From Oxalobacteraceae bacterium (GTDB taxonomy: Bacteria > Pseudomonadota > Gammaproteobacteria > Burkholderiales > Burkholderiaceae_D), in contig JAIXXZ010000107.1 in the NCBI GenBank assembly GCA_027490465.1, positions 1 through 64,000 on the forward strand: 64,000 nucleotides of DNA. The letters are read 5' to 3'. A program made the translations under genes and the position numbers. How positions within the stretch are numbered: the first letter of the stretch is position 1; each line of letters starts with the position of its first letter. Below, piece by piece: positions 16,947 through 26,319 of the stretch. Below the pieces are notes generated by a model, which had not been told where the DNA came from, ran no database searches, and was given only the letters and a program-made list of their open reading frames with translations.

Positions 16947-18238
16947 TGCACGCTGCGTAACTGCCAGACGCTAGCCCCGCCCTCGACATTCATTGCACGC
17001 GCCTGTAACGCGTGTGTGGCGAGCACAGGCTGCGCCGCCTCGATGGATAGCTTGACCGCTGACTTGAAGCGTATCTCGAGCATCTGATCACGATATGTGA
17101 TGGCCGCTATGGCCTGCGCACCCGCACCCGTTTGCGTTTGCAAGCTTGTCCAGGCATCACCGAATGCAGCGGCGAGTGCCAGAAAATCAGACGGTGCAAT
17201 TTCACCTGCACGCTGGCGTGACGCAGCGATCTTGCGCTGCATTTGCGCCAGCGGATCAAGCGCCGGCGTCTCATTGGGAAAACTGCGCCGATAGATATCC
17301 GTCATTGTCTTCTTCAAACTGGCGGCCTCGTTCTGCAAGCGCCAGCTGTCAATCTGCAATGCAGCGATATTCACCACCACCAGCAACAAGGCCAGGCGAA
17401 GAGGCCAGCGCCAGCGCTGCCATTCAATACCTGCAGATTCGGGCTCACTGACACCCGACATCAAATCCGGTTCGGCGTCACTGGCGGCATCGATCAGGTT
17501 GGCCCAGTTCAGCTCATGCAGCTCATGCAGCCCCCCCAGCTTTACCGAATGACGGCCCGAGTCCAGTGCTGATTGATATTCACTGACCATATCAGGCGGC
17601 AGAAATAAATCAACGACCTGCTCACCGGCCATCGTAGAAAGTAGTTGCAGCACCTGATCGGTCAGCGTCACATCATCGGCATTTGTCAGCGGCAAGCCTA
17701 TGCCTTCATCTGCGCCATAACGAATGACGAGTTCGCTTGCATCGTCATGCACCATCAATGCGGCGGCAAGATGATCGGCTTGCAAGGGCAGACACAATTG
17801 CACAGGCAGGGCACGTATGCGTTGCACGCCGGATTCACGCAGCTGCCGGGTCCATGCCAATAGCCAGTCACGCTGCACGACAGCGACTGCGCGTTTACCT
17901 GCCCTATCTTTGCCCGCCGCCATCACGCACTCTGCTGCATCACCAATCAGTCGGTCTTCTACCAGTGCAGGCAGCACCAAATGCAAACGGTGCGCAGGCA
18001 AGGGCGGCACCTCTACGCGGAGCAGCGTGACATCACTGGCGGCTATCAGCAGTACCACGGTGTACGCATCACCCAGCGCAAACCCTGGCTGCGAGAGCGA
18101 TGTCACACCCGTTTGCAGCAGCTTGCCCCGAAGAGTGATCGCATAAGGCAGTGCAATATCAGCGATATTCCGAGTCTTATCAATTGCAGTACGCGGCGGC
18201 AAACGCAAGTAGGTGATGGTGTTTCCTTTGTTGCGCAT
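16943..18238 (-). CDS. gspL: Type II secretion protein GspL
   Basis: GspL binds the GspE ATPase through its cytoplasmic actin-like domain and GspM through its periplasmic domain. The 431-residue sequence starts with ITYLRLPPRT, has LVLPALVEDRL in the cytoplasmic domain, a membrane segment at about 277-297 (LRLALLLVVVNIAALQ) and a C-terminal ferredoxin-like domain. The Trp-rich EWQRWRWPLR precedes the membrane segment. Three bp separate it from gspK upstream, and it overlaps gspM by 4 bp. Confidence 0.94.
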   Translation of the reverse strand: MRNKGNTITYLRLPPRTAIDKTRNIADIALPYAITLRGKLLQTGVTSLSQPGFALGDAYTVVLLIAASDVTLLRVEVPPLPAHRLHLVLPALVEDRLIGDAAECVMAAGKDRAGKRAVAVVQRDWLLAWTRQLRESGVQRIRALPVQLCLPLQADHLAAALMVHDDASELVIRYGADEGIGLPLTNADDVTLTDQVLQLLSTMAGEQVVDLFLPPDMVSEYQSALDSGRHSVKLGGLHELHELNWANLIDAASDAEPDLMSGVSEPESAGIEWQRWRWPLRLALLLVVVNIAALQIDSWRLQNEAASLKKTMTDIYRRSFPNETPALDPLAQMQRKIAASRQRAGEIAPSDFLALAAAFGDAWTSLQTQTGAGAQAIAAITYRDQMLEIRFKSAVKLSIEAAQPVLATHALQARAMNVEGGASVWQLRSVQ

Positions 18239-18241
18239 GCC

Positions 18242-19204
18242 TCAGACCTCGCGCACCCAGAGCAGGCGCGTCATTGGGCCTTGTCGTTCAATCAGTGCCT
18301 GTACCTGCATCATCGCTTCACGCATGCTCACGCGTCCGTTCACCAAAAAAAACCGGGTCGCCACCGACAGCTGATCCGGATTACTTTCCACACCCGGTAT
18401 GCGCGTGTTGAAATCATTCAGATCAACAAAAGCGGCAGTGCGTCGACGCGCAATCAGCGCACTCGCGTCACTGAGCGACAAGGCAGGCAATCGCGCGACC
18501 AGGGCAGGCGCGCTGGCCGTGTTTACATTCAAAGGCGTGGCACGCGGCAGGAAAACAACCTCATCGCGAATTGCCGCGATGACTGCGGGTGTAAAACCAG
18601 CCACGGCCAGCAAGTCATCCACCTGCAAAAAACTGATGGGGCGCGCGGCGTCGGTACCGGTCTCAGAGTGACGCTGACTGGCAGCAATCTGCTCGGCGGC
18701 GACGCGCGCCAGCGAAGGATTCTGTTGAAGTACTGACAAGAGTCGCTCGAAGGCAGCGACTTCGGTGCGCAGCACCTGACCACTGGCAGCCAGTCGGGTG
18801 AGATTGAAGCGCGCTTGCGCGTCTTGTATTGAACCCGAAAGTACAGCGCTGGGGGCCGTATCGCGTGAGGCGGCATCGACATATTGATCCAGCCGCGTCT
18901 CCGACAAGGGCACAGCCCAGGGCTCGGAGAGATCATCAATTGCGGAATACTTGCCATCCTCACGCAAGATTAGCCGCGCCCAATCGAGGGCGCCGCGCAA
19001 GATCCATTGCTTTTGCAGTTGCATGCGCTGATTTTCAATCGAACGCACCTGGACCTGCTGCTGCCAGAAGAGGCTGGCCACGATAGTGATGGCCAGCGTC
19101 GTCAATAGCAAAGCCGTGATGACTGCAACGCCGCGCTGCCTGGCATGCGAGCGGGACACGGATTTGACGCGATGCGATGTTTTGGCAGAGCAGCTTGATC
19201 TCAT
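18242..19204 (-). CDS. gspK: Type II secretion minor pseudopilin GspK
   Basis: GspK caps the pseudopilus tip together with GspI and GspJ. The 320-residue protein has a basic N-terminal leader followed by RQRGVAVITALLLTTLAITI, a type IV prepilin-like motif with Gly before Val rather than Phe. A large alpha-helical domain follows, with the FLQVDDLLAVAGFTP and VNTASAPAL motifs typical of GspK. The atypical residue after the cleavage Gly and the absence of Glu5 are normal for GspK. It overlaps gspJ by 4 bp. Confidence 0.95.
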   Translation of the reverse strand: MRSSCSAKTSHRVKSVSRSHARQRGVAVITALLLTTLAITIVASLFWQQQVQVRSIENQRMQLQKQWILRGALDWARLILREDGKYSAIDDLSEPWAVPLSETRLDQYVDAASRDTAPSAVLSGSIQDAQARFNLTRLAASGQVLRTEVAAFERLLSVLQQNPSLARVAAEQIAASQRHSETGTDAARPISFLQVDDLLAVAGFTPAVIAAIRDEVVFLPRATPLNVNTASAPALVARLPALSLSDASALIARRRTAAFVDLNDFNTRIPGVESNPDQLSVATRFFLVNGRVSMREAMMQVQALIERQGPMTRLLWVREV

Positions 19205-19875
19205 ACCGCACCCAGCATGAATATTTTCGTCAGGCTCGCTTCACGTCCCGGCAGTCGCAATGCAACTTCCAACCCGGTCCAGACCATCTGCGTCGAGGTG
19301 GTACCCGCCTGAGGATTCATCAATGCAGCGCGCGATGTGGGCATGCTGCTGTCCACACTACCCATACTGCGCCAGCCGCGGCCGTCATCCGCCCACACGC
19401 GCGATTGCATGGACCGCACACCAGATTGCAGCCGTACCCCCGATGATGCTGATGACTGTGCGAGTTGCTGGTATTGATTCAGTCGTACGAGATCCCGCGT
19501 TGGCGGTGATTCTTCTCGTGTCAGCGAGCCATCGCGCAAACGATACGTCACCAGCTGCAGCGCACCCGGCTGTGCCTCTTGCTGTGTGCGACGAATGAGT
19601 GTGATGCGCGTCTGATCAATTTCCAGCGCTTGCCGACCGTCGATCTCGGCAGAGTTCACGACATTCATGCAATCGGTCTGCATTTGCGCAAAGGCCAGTT
19701 GCAGACCCCGCGTTTGTGCCAGCTCCTCATTGAGGCTGATGCGCGCACGGGTGATGCTGTCCAGACCTCGCCAGCCGAGCACAGCCACAAACGCCATCAT
19801 GGTCATCGCGACCAGCAATTCGACCAACGTCAGTCCGCGCTGCGACGCACGAGAAGCAAACGAATCAGATGGCAT
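19201..19875 (-). CDS. gspJ: Type II secretion minor pseudopilin GspJ
   Basis: The 224-residue prepilin starts at ATG 19875 with a short leader ending in QRG and then LTLVELLVAMTMMAFVAVLGW, the N-terminal hydrophobic helix with Glu5. The conserved GWRGLDSITRAR and the Gly-rich C-terminal region fit GspJ. The frame is open much further upstream, but only this start gives a prepilin leader. It overlaps the gspI 3' end by 11 bp and gspK by 4 bp. PilD/GspO processing is needed; that gene is not in the window. Confidence 0.94.
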   Translation of the reverse strand: MPSDSFASRASQRGLTLVELLVAMTMMAFVAVLGWRGLDSITRARISLNEELAQTRGLQLAFAQMQTDCMNVVNSAEIDGRQALEIDQTRITLIRRTQQEAQPGALQLVTYRLRDGSLTREESPPTRDLVRLNQYQQLAQSSASSGVRLQSGVRSMQSRVWADDGRGWRSMGSVDSSMPTSRAALMNPQAGTTSTQMVWTGLEVALRLPGREASLTKIFMLGAV

Positions 19876-20257
19876 TAGGAACGATCTGAGACAACATGAT
19901 GATGCGGCGTGATGTCTGACGCTGATCCACCACGGCGACCTCAACCCGACGAAAAGCCGGATTAGGCGTGGGATAAATCTGCTCTTCGCAGCGCAAAGGC
20001 AATTCGGCCTGCGCACAAGAAAAATCTCGCCGTCCCAGCGGCGGCCACTCATGCGCGAGCCTGATTTGCGTCAGACGATTTTCTGCCGACCAGGTCGCCA
20101 TCATCGCAGCACGCAAGTCACTGCTGTTCTGAGTGAGACTGGCGACTGCGCGCAAACTGGCTGCCAGCGCAGTACCAATGATGACCAGTGCCACCAGTAC
20201 TTCAAGCAAAGTGAAACCCTGACTGAGTCCTTGACGATTTCTATAGCGCTGCGACAT
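19865..20257 (-). CDS. gspI: Type II secretion minor pseudopilin GspI
   Basis: The 130-residue prepilin has the leader MSQRYRNRQGLSQG and then FTLLEVLVALVIIGTALAAS. The Gly-Phe cleavage site and Glu5 are both present. Downstream, WSAENRLTQIRLAHEWPP corresponds to the ENxL...WP signature common to GspI. A GTG at 20269 is an alternative start adding four residues. It is placed 24 bp after gspH and overlaps gspJ. Confidence 0.94.
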   Translation of the reverse strand: MSQRYRNRQGLSQGFTLLEVLVALVIIGTALAASLRAVASLTQNSSDLRAAMMATWSAENRLTQIRLAHEWPPLGRRDFSCAQAELPLRCEEQIYPTPNPAFRRVEVAVVDQRQTSRRIIMLSQIVPNAI

Positions 20258-20281
20258 GAGGTGGATCACTCCAAATTACTT

Positions 20282-20773
20282 TCACTGCACCTGAAAATTG
20301 CCGATGCCATCGGCCTGAATGCTTGCGCTGTTTGCCCCCAAGGTGAGTCGCAGCGCAAATGGCTTGTCCACCGGCTCGCGACCGAACACGATACGCAGCG
20401 GCAACCGGTCTGAGCTTGGCGGCGTCAGCGTAACGACCAAGGGTGCGCGACGAAATGCGCGTTCACGCAGGAGTGCATCATGGGTCAGAACTTGCCAGCT
20501 GTCGTTCTGCCGGATCAAGAAACGGTAGCGCTGTTCATCAATTTCGAAAGCGATGGCGCGATTACGCACAATCGCTTCATCGCGTGCGGCTTGTAGCAGC
20601 AAAGCAATCCGTTGTGCATCATCCTGAAGCAACTGGCTGTTACCTGGCATGGCATTGAGCGCAACAACACCCAGCAGAATGCTGGCAATCACCAGCACCA
20701 CCAGCAACTCCAGCAGGGTGAAGCCTTGATGCTGACGCGCGTCAGTCCGCCCAGGAACCGATATCAGCATCAT
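20282..20773 (-). CDS. gspH: Type II secretion minor pseudopilin GspH
   Basis: From ATG 20773 the product is 163 residues: a leader ending in RQHQG, then FTLLELLVVLVIASILLGV, followed by a GspH/FimT-type beta-rich domain with QLLQDDAQRIALLLQAARDE. The start lies within the last 32 bases of gspG, so the two genes overlap. The open frame extends further upstream, but no better prepilin leader is available. It is part of the pseudopilus tip-proximal complex. Confidence 0.92.
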   Translation of the reverse strand: MMLISVPGRTDARQHQGFTLLELLVVLVIASILLGVVALNAMPGNSQLLQDDAQRIALLLQAARDEAIVRNRAIAFEIDEQRYRFLIRQNDSWQVLTHDALLRERAFRRAPLVVTLTPPSSDRLPLRIVFGREPVDKPFALRLTLGANSASIQADGIGNFQVQ

Positions 20774-21194
20774 TACCGGTTCCGCCGGGCTGGCCGTCTG
20801 CACCATAAGAAAAAACATCCACGTCACTGCGCGTACCCGGCGAAGCGTATTGATACGGATTTCCCCAAGGGTCTTTGTTGAGCCTGTCGATATAGCCACC
20901 ACTTTTCCAGTTCACTGGCTGAGGACCATTGCTCGGACGGGCAATCAAGGCCTGCAAACCCTGCTCGGTTGTTGGATAACGCTGGTTATCGAGCCGATAG
21001 AGTTTGAGCGCCTGCATCAGCGTGGCGATATCCTGTTTTGCCGCGAGAATGCGCGCGTCATCCGTGCGACCCATGAGTCGTGGCACAAGCAGTGCCGCCA
21101 GCACACCCATGATCACCACGACGACCATAATTTCGATCAGCGTAAAGCCAGAATACCGGCTAGTAGCGGGCGAGGAATTGCTTGCATGTCGCAT
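20742..21194 (-). CDS. gspG: Type II secretion major pseudopilin GspG
   Basis: GspG is the main pseudopilus subunit. The chosen ATG (21194) gives a 150-residue precursor with a 20-residue leader ending in SRYSG and then FTLIEIMVVVVIMGVLAALLVP. The C-terminal domain carries the calcium-binding region LNKDPWGNPYQYASPG...FSYGADGQPGGTG, which is diagnostic for GspG. It is the first gene of the T2SS operon. The 213 bp between it and gpsA contain a weak promoter candidate but nothing conclusive. Confidence 0.97.
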   Translation of the reverse strand: MRHASNSSPATSRYSGFTLIEIMVVVVIMGVLAALLVPRLMGRTDDARILAAKQDIATLMQALKLYRLDNQRYPTTEQGLQALIARPSNGPQPVNWKSGGYIDRLNKDPWGNPYQYASPGTRSDVDVFSYGADGQPGGTGNDADIGSWAD

Positions 21195-21407
21195 AAGCAG
21201 GTTCTGGTGTGAATAACCCAACTTTGACAAGCAAGAAGCAATAAAGTGCCCGGAGAGGACACGATAGAAGAGAATTTTTGTATCAGGCGGCTGACAAGAG
21301 ACAAACTATCTCGCCGTTAGATCGATGGCAAGGCGGCAGTACCGCAGGCAGTACCAACGCACAAAAAGATACTGCCAAGGCCACAAGCGACCTAAGGAGA
21401 TAGATTC

Positions 21408-22400
21408 TCAAGCGCTTTCGATGCGCGCTTCGCGAGCAAGCAACTGCTGCAAAGCATTTATGGGTGTTTCGGATTCGAACAAAACGCGCGCAACTGCGTC
21501 GACAATCGGTGTAACTATCTGATGTTGTCGAGCGAGTTGCTGCACAGCGCGCACGCAGCGTACACCCTCGGCCACATGTCCTAATTCGTTGACGATGGTA
21601 TCCAGCGATTTACCAGCAGCGAGGCCCAAACCAACCTGCCGGTTACGCGACAAATCACCCGTACAGGTCAGTATCAGATCGCCCACACCGGTGAGCCCCA
21701 TGAAAGTTTCACTGCGACCACCCAATGCAATGCCGAGACGCGTGATTTCAGCCAGTCCGCGCGTGATCAAGGCAGCGCGCGCATTCATGCCCAGGCCGAG
21801 CCCATCAGCGATACCGGTTGCAATCGCGAGTACGTTCTTGATTGCACCACCGACTTCTACGCCCACCAGATCATCACTGGAATACACTCGTATCGTATGG
21901 CCATGAATCGCAGAGACTGCAAGCTGACACAAGGCGGGATCAGCCGAAGCTATTGTCAAGGCACAGGGCAGACCACGCGCCACTTCTTGAGCAAATGAAG
22001 GGCCCGATAACGCACCACAGGGCAGTGCCTCGCCCATCAGTTCACGAACGATTTGATGTGGCAGTAATGCACTGCCTTCTTCGAATCCTTTGCACAACCA
22101 GATCAGATTGGGCAACGAATACGGAAGAAATGAGGTCAGCAATGGCCGCAATCCTGCGACCGAGGTTGCTGCAATCACCAGACCATCACGGGCATGCGCG
22201 ATTGCAGAGGGCAAATCCGAGCTTAGCTCGAGCGAAGGTGGCAGTGTAACGCCGGGAAGATAACGGACATTTTCTCTTCTGGCACTCATGTCTGCGATGG
22301 TCTGCGCATCACGCCCGAAGAGTAGTAGCTGATGGCGATCCGCCAGCGCCATCGATAGTGCCGTGCCCCACGCGCCGGCACCGAAAACTGAAATATTCAT
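21408..22400 (-). CDS. gpsA: Glycerol-3-phosphate dehydrogenase [NAD(P)+]
   Basis: GpsA reduces dihydroxyacetone phosphate to sn-glycerol 3-phosphate for phospholipid synthesis. The 330-residue protein starts MNISVFGAGAWGTALS, with the GxGxWG nucleotide-binding loop at once. It contains LSGPSFAQEVARG, the catalytic-lysine motif GGAIKNVLAIATG and GLTGVGDLILTCTG. ATG 22400 places the Rossmann fold at the N-terminus as usual, although the frame is open upstream. It is the last gene of the rhodanese-grxC-secB-SH3-gpsA group, a standard betaproteobacterial arrangement. Confidence 0.97.
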   Translation of the reverse strand: MNISVFGAGAWGTALSMALADRHQLLLFGRDAQTIADMSARRENVRYLPGVTLPPSLELSSDLPSAIAHARDGLVIAATSVAGLRPLLTSFLPYSLPNLIWLCKGFEEGSALLPHQIVRELMGEALPCGALSGPSFAQEVARGLPCALTIASADPALCQLAVSAIHGHTIRVYSSDDLVGVEVGGAIKNVLAIATGIADGLGLGMNARAALITRGLAEITRLGIALGGRSETFMGLTGVGDLILTCTGDLSRNRQVGLGLAAGKSLDTIVNELGHVAEGVRCVRAVQQLARQHQIVTPIVDAVARVLFESETPINALQQLLAREARIESA

Positions 22401-22431
22401 GGGAGTTTGATGGGTGAGGACCAGGGGAGCC

Positions 22432-22884
22432 CTAGTCGCCCCAAACTTCGGACGCTTTGACAAAGCCGGTTTCACCATCAGGGTGGCGAACCTTGATCCA
22501 GCCCGATCGGATGGGTTCGGCGAGATCGAGCACTACCCATTTTTCGGCAGTGAAAACTACCGGCGCCGATTCACTTTCTGAAGCGCGAATCGTGGCCTCG
22601 TCAACCTCAACGACCAAGGTGCGCCTGGGATGCAGCACATCCGAAGACATCCAGCTGAGTTCGCCGGTCGAATCGCGCACGCGCACCCAATCGCCGCTCG
22701 TGAACAATACTTCAACTGGCGTGTTGGCCGGCGCAATACAAAGCTTGCGTCCTTTTTTTGTAGGGGCGTCGTACATGATCGCGTAGCGCGGCGCAACCGA
22801 ACGGAAATCAGCTGCGTGCGATGTCGTCAAACCTAAGGCACACAAGGATCCGATAGCAAGCGACAGAGTTCGCAGCAAGCGCAT
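22432..22884 (-). CDS. Periplasmic SH3-domain protein
   Basis: The 150-residue product has a signal peptide (cleavage after SHAA near residue 25) and two bacterial SH3-like repeats, about 30-85 (VEVLFTSGDWVRVRDSTGELSW) and 90-148 (WVVLDLAEPIRSGWIKVRHPDG). Such proteins are thought to bind peptidoglycan or peptides, but this family has no assigned function. It starts 6 bp after the secB stop and lies 31 bp before gpsA, inside the same operon. Confidence 0.85.
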   Translation of the reverse strand: MRLLRTLSLAIGSLCALGLTTSHAADFRSVAPRYAIMYDAPTKKGRKLCIAPANTPVEVLFTSGDWVRVRDSTGELSWMSSDVLHPRRTLVVEVDEATIRASESESAPVVFTAEKWVVLDLAEPIRSGWIKVRHPDGETGFVKASEVWGD

Positions 22885-22890
22885 GAGAGC

Positions 22891-23364
22891 TTATTGCACC
22901 TGAGTGGGCGCTGGCTGAGCAATCGCCTGCTTGCGCTGATGATAAAACGCTTCGAAATTAATTTCGGACAAATGAAACGGCGGGAAGCCGGCACGCGTGA
23001 TCACATCCGAAATATTCGAGCGCAGATAGGGATACAGGATATTAGGACAAGCAATGCCCAACAACAGCTCGAGCTGGTCTTCAGGAATCAGGCGCATTTC
23101 GAAAATACCGGCCTGCTTGCCCTCGATAAGGAAAGCCACTTTGTCATGAATTTTCGCCGTGATGGTGACGGTAATCGTCGACTCGAAAAAACCATCAGCG
23201 ATCTGTTCGGAACTGACATCCAGCGCAATTTCCATGGCCGGGCTGTCCTGTTCAAGAAAAATACCGGGAGAATTCGGCTGCTCCAGCGACATGTCTTTTA
23301 GGTAGACGCGCTGAATATTGAACTGCGGTTGTTGCTCGGTGGCTTGCGAATTCTGATCGGACAT
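22891..23364 (-). CDS. secB: Protein-export chaperone SecB
   Basis: SecB keeps preproteins unfolded and hands them to SecA. The 157-residue protein shows the family blocks [48 protein letters not shown] and [13 protein letters not shown]. The flexible ends are polar, as expected. It lies between grxC and the SH3 gene, an order widely conserved in proteobacteria. It would feed the Sec pathway used by the T2SS and outer-membrane proteins encoded in this window. Confidence 0.98.
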   Translation of the reverse strand: MSDQNSQATEQQPQFNIQRVYLKDMSLEQPNSPGIFLEQDSPAMEIALDVSSEQIADGFFESTITVTITAKIHDKVAFLIEGKQAGIFEMRLIPEDQLELLLGIACPNILYPYLRSNISDVITRAGFPPFHLSEINFEAFYHQRKQAIAQPAPTQVQ

Positions 23365-23414
23365 GAAGCGCTTTCATTAAAAAGTAAAAAATAGCAGGCG
23401 AATGTGCGCTTGCC

Positions 23415-23678
23415 TCAGGCACCCCGCAGCAGGGGTTCGAGCTTGCCCTCACGGTCGAGGGCGGAAAGATCATCAAAACCACCGACATGCATGTCGCCGA
23501 TGTAAATCTGCGGCACGGTTCGGCGACCCGTCATTTCCATCATCTGCAGACGCTGATCGGGCTGCAGGTCGACGCGGATTTTTTCAATCTCGTCAATCCC
23601 CTTGGCCTTGAGCAGCCGCTCGGCCATATTGCAGTAAGGGCAGACGCCCGTAGTGTACATACGAACTTTCGCGCCCAT
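23415..23678 (-). CDS. grxC: Glutaredoxin 3
   Basis: The 87-residue protein has the redox motif CPYC (residues 13-16), the TVP cis-proline loop (RRTVPQIYIG) and the GGFDDLSAL glutathione-binding stretch, all typical of GrxC. It reduces disulfides using glutathione in the cytoplasm. It is placed 13 bp after the rhodanese gene and 50 bp before secB on the - strand. Confidence 0.96.
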   Translation of the reverse strand: MGAKVRMYTTGVCPYCNMAERLLKAKGIDEIEKIRVDLQPDQRLQMMEMTGRRTVPQIYIGDMHVGGFDDLSALDREGKLEPLLRGA

Positions 23679-23691
23679 CTTCGTGGCCTCC

Positions 23692-24087
23692 TCAGCTAGC
23701 TACCGGCAGACCTTGCGACTGCCAGGCCGCAAAACCGCCTTCAAGTACGTAAACATCGGAAAAACCGGCACGCCGCAATTGCGATGCGCCCCGGCCAGCG
23801 CGAGCGTCCGTCTGACAAATCACCAGCACCGCTGTGGATTTGTCGAGATCACCCATGCGCCCAGCGAGCTCATCGAGGGGAATGTTCCTGGACGCACGCA
23901 AGTGCCCGGACTTGAATTCGTCAGCGGAGCGCACGTCCAGTATCAGGGTCTTGCCTTTGTTGAGCAGCTGCGTCGCCTGCAAGGTCGACAAGGTATTTTT
24001 GCTGCGACTGAGTGTGGGCCACGCCAGTGCGCCTCCGGAAACCAGGGCGATCAGAATCAGCCAGATATTGTCAATCAAGAATTTCAC
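23692..24087 (-). CDS. Membrane-anchored rhodanese-like protein
   Basis: From a GTG at 24087 the product has 131 residues: an N-terminal membrane segment (about 4-24, [21 protein letters not shown]) and one rhodanese domain with [15 protein letters not shown] and the active-site loop C-QTDAR containing the catalytic cysteine. GlpE/YibN-type proteins of this layout typically sit upstream of grxC-secB (yibN). The sulfur acceptor is unknown. The first gene of its operon, it is divergent from gpmA. Confidence 0.88.
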   Translation of the reverse strand: MKFLIDNIWLILIALVSGGALAWPTLSRSKNTLSTLQATQLLNKGKTLILDVRSADEFKSGHLRASRNIPLDELAGRMGDLDKSTAVLVICQTDARAGRGASQLRRAGFSDVYVLEGGFAAWQSQGLPVAS

Positions 24088-24185
24088 GACAGTCCATTCG
24101 TTTGGAGCAAGCGTGCCATTATAAAATAGAAGGCTCGGAGCGTCTCGACGCTTCCTCATTGCCCATACCGAATAATTCAAGCTCT
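24088..24185. promoter_or_regulatory. Divergent intergenic region, rhodanese operon / gpmA
   Basis: The 98 bp contain one strongly AT-rich core, ATTATAAAAT at 24118-24127. On the - strand this gives a perfect TATAAT (24123 to 24118) for the rhodanese operon. On the + strand it gives TATAAA for gpmA. Neither has a convincing -35 box at 16-18 bp. Overlapping divergent promoters are likely. Confidence 0.4.
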
Positions 24186-24932
24186 ATGTACAAAATTGTC
24201 CTGATGCGCCATGGCCAGTCCGAATGGAACCGCGATAACCGATTTACCGGCTGGGCTGACGTCGATCTGACCGAAAAAGGTATTGCCGAAGCGCGCGATG
24301 CGGGTCGACTGCTGAAGGAAGCCGGCTTCACTTTCGATATTACCTACACCTCAGTGCTCAAGCGCGCAATTCGTACGTTATGGTGCGCGCTTGACGAAAT
24401 GGACTTGATGTGGCTTCCCACGGTTCATAGCTGGCGACTGAACGAGCGTCATTATGGCGCGCTGCAGGGCCTGAACAAGACAGAGACGGCGGCACGCTAC
24501 GGGGAAGACCAGGTGCTGATCTGGCGCCGCAGTTATGACATTCCTCCAATGGCACTGGAAGCCACTGACCCGCGTGCATCCTTTTCGGATCCGCGTTACG
24601 CCAGGCTCAAGCGCGAGGAGATCCCTCTGACAGAATGCCTCAAGGACACGGTAGCACGCGTGCTGCCCTTGTGGAATGAATCAATCGCGCCCGCAATTCG
24701 GAGTGGCAAGCGCATCCTGATCTCGGCACATGGCAATAGCTTGCGCGGACTGGTGAAGTATCTGGACAACATCAACGATCAGGATATCGTCAAGCTGAAC
24801 ATTCCAAACGGCCAGCCCCTGGTCTATGAACTTGATGCTGAACTGAAGCCGCTACGCAGTTATTACCTCGGCGATTCTGCAGCTATCCATGCAGCGACGC
24901 AGGCAGCGGCCATTCAGGGCCAGTCCAGCTAG
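24186..24932 (+). CDS. gpmA: 2,3-bisphosphoglycerate-dependent phosphoglycerate mutase
   Basis: GpmA interconverts 3- and 2-phosphoglycerate in glycolysis. The 248-residue protein carries the phospho-histidine motif [10 protein letters not shown] (6-15), [12 protein letters not shown], the ERHYGALQG stretch and the second catalytic histidine in [12 protein letters not shown]. Length is normal for the dPGM family. It begins a + strand group; the envC start lies 7 bp after its stop. Confidence 0.97.
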   Translation: MYKIVLMRHGQSEWNRDNRFTGWADVDLTEKGIAEARDAGRLLKEAGFTFDITYTSVLKRAIRTLWCALDEMDLMWLPTVHSWRLNERHYGALQGLNKTETAARYGEDQVLIWRRSYDIPPMALEATDPRASFSDPRYARLKREEIPLTECLKDTVARVLPLWNESIAPAIRSGKRILISAHGNSLRGLVKYLDNINDQDIVKLNIPNGQPLVYELDAELKPLRSYYLGDSAAIHAATQAAAIQGQSS

Positions 24933-24939
24933 GGCTCTG

Positions 24940-26316
24940 ATGATCGCGCGCATCGCTCTCGTCAGCTGCTATTTTTTGGCCACGCTGGCGGCATACGGAC
25001 CGGCACTCGCCGAAACGTCCAACCGGGTCAGCGACCGACAGCGCCAGAAACAGGCTGCAGAGCAGGAGCGCGCAGAGCTGCGCAAAAAACTCTCCGATCT
25101 CAAGCAAGACATCGTCAAGACCGAAAAAGCGCGCGGCGATGCGGCCGACTCGCTGGCTGACTCGGAAGCGGCAATATCCAATGCCAACCGCGCGTTACGC
25201 GAGCTGGCGAGCGAGCTGGAACGCACCCGACAACACCTTCACGCCTTGACCGTCAGTCAGGAAACGCTGGAGAAGGCCGTCCGGGAACAGCGCGAGCGAC
25301 TGGAGAAAATGCTGCGCGAGCAATACATGTCCGGCCAGGATGATCGTTTGCGACTGATGCTCTCCGGCGACAATCCCAATCGCATGGCGCGCGAGCTGCG
25401 CTATCTCGGTTATGTGTCTGAAGAGCAGATGAAGGCGATTACAGCACTGCAGAAAAATCTCGCGGCGATCGAAGCCAACAAGGCAGAAGCCGAAAAGGCG
25501 CGTGAATCGCTGGATGAGATCGCCCAGGAACAGCGCGAACAAAAAGCGGTGCTGGAAAAACAAAAAAACAAGCGCAAGGCACTGGTAACCCAACTCTCGG
25601 GCAAACTGGAAAATCAGCGCAAGCAGGCGGGACGGCTGGAGCGCGATGAGGAACGGCTCGCTTCTCTGGTCGATCGCCTCGCAACCTTGATTGCGCAGCA
25701 GCGCAAGGCAGAAGAAGAGGAAGCCAGGCGACGTGCGCGCGCGCGCTCAGAAGCCAAAGAGCAAGCCGACCGCAAGAAGGCTGCCGAGAAAAAACAAAGC
25801 AAAAGCGGCGACACCCCACGAGGTACGGAAAAGGTGCGTGAATCCGAGCCCAGCGTAGCCCAGACCGCACCCAGCAAACCCGCGCCAGAACAGCCGACCC
25901 CACCACCGCCACCCGATGGCGCAGAATTTGCGAGCCTGCGCGGCAAGTTGAGAATGCCGGTCAAGGGCGAGTTACTGGCGACTTTCGGTGCGAAGCGGCC
26001 CGAAGGTCCGAGCTGGAAAGGCTTGTTCATCAAAGCGGCCGAGGGAACGGAAATCCGGGCCAGTGCTGCGGGAGAGGTGATCTTTTCCGACTGGATGCGT
26101 GGCTTTGGCAACCTGATCATCATTGATCACGGCGCTCAGTACATGACCATTTACGGTAACAACCAGTCACTGCTGAAGCGCCCGGGTGACCGGATCAAGG
26201 CTGGTGAAGTGATAGCGACTGCAGGTAACAGCGGCGGCAATGAGCAATCAGGTTTATACTTTGAAATGCGGCACCAAGGGCGGGCGTTAGACCCACTGAC
26301 ATGGATGAACAGGTGA
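24940..26316 (+). CDS. envC: EnvC-type murein hydrolase activator (degenerate LytM domain)
   Basis: EnvC activates septal amidases during cell division. The 458-residue protein has a signal peptide (about 1-24), a long coiled coil (about 28-270, rich in Glu, Lys, Arg and Gln), a Pro-rich linker and a C-terminal LytM/M23 domain (about 335-458). In active M23 peptidases the zinc ligands lie in an HxxxD motif and HxH motif. Here the corresponding places read SWKGLFIKA and LYFEMRH, so the ligands are lost, as in E. coli EnvC. ATG 24940 lies eight bases after gpmA, preceded by AGGG. It is followed 3 bp later by the ctp gene. Confidence 0.9.
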   Translation: MIARIALVSCYFLATLAAYGPALAETSNRVSDRQRQKQAAEQERAELRKKLSDLKQDIVKTEKARGDAADSLADSEAAISNANRALRELASELERTRQHLHALTVSQETLEKAVREQRERLEKMLREQYMSGQDDRLRLMLSGDNPNRMARELRYLGYVSEEQMKAITALQKNLAAIEANKAEAEKARESLDEIAQEQREQKAVLEKQKNKRKALVTQLSGKLENQRKQAGRLERDEERLASLVDRLATLIAQQRKAEEEEARRRARARSEAKEQADRKKAAEKKQSKSGDTPRGTEKVRESEPSVAQTAPSKPAPEQPTPPPPPDGAEFASLRGKLRMPVKGELLATFGAKRPEGPSWKGLFIKAAEGTEIRASAAGEVIFSDWMRGFGNLIIIDHGAQYMTIYGNNQSLLKRPGDRIKAGEVIATAGNSGGNEQSGLYFEMRHQGRALDPLTWMNR

Positions 26317-26319
26317 GAC

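Noticed and set aside
23370-23400. GAAGCGCTTTCATTAAAA near the secB start as a fourth MITE-like end
   Set aside because: Only a short match to one terminus exists, and the other end would fall inside grxC at 132 bp, where no inverted partner is seen.
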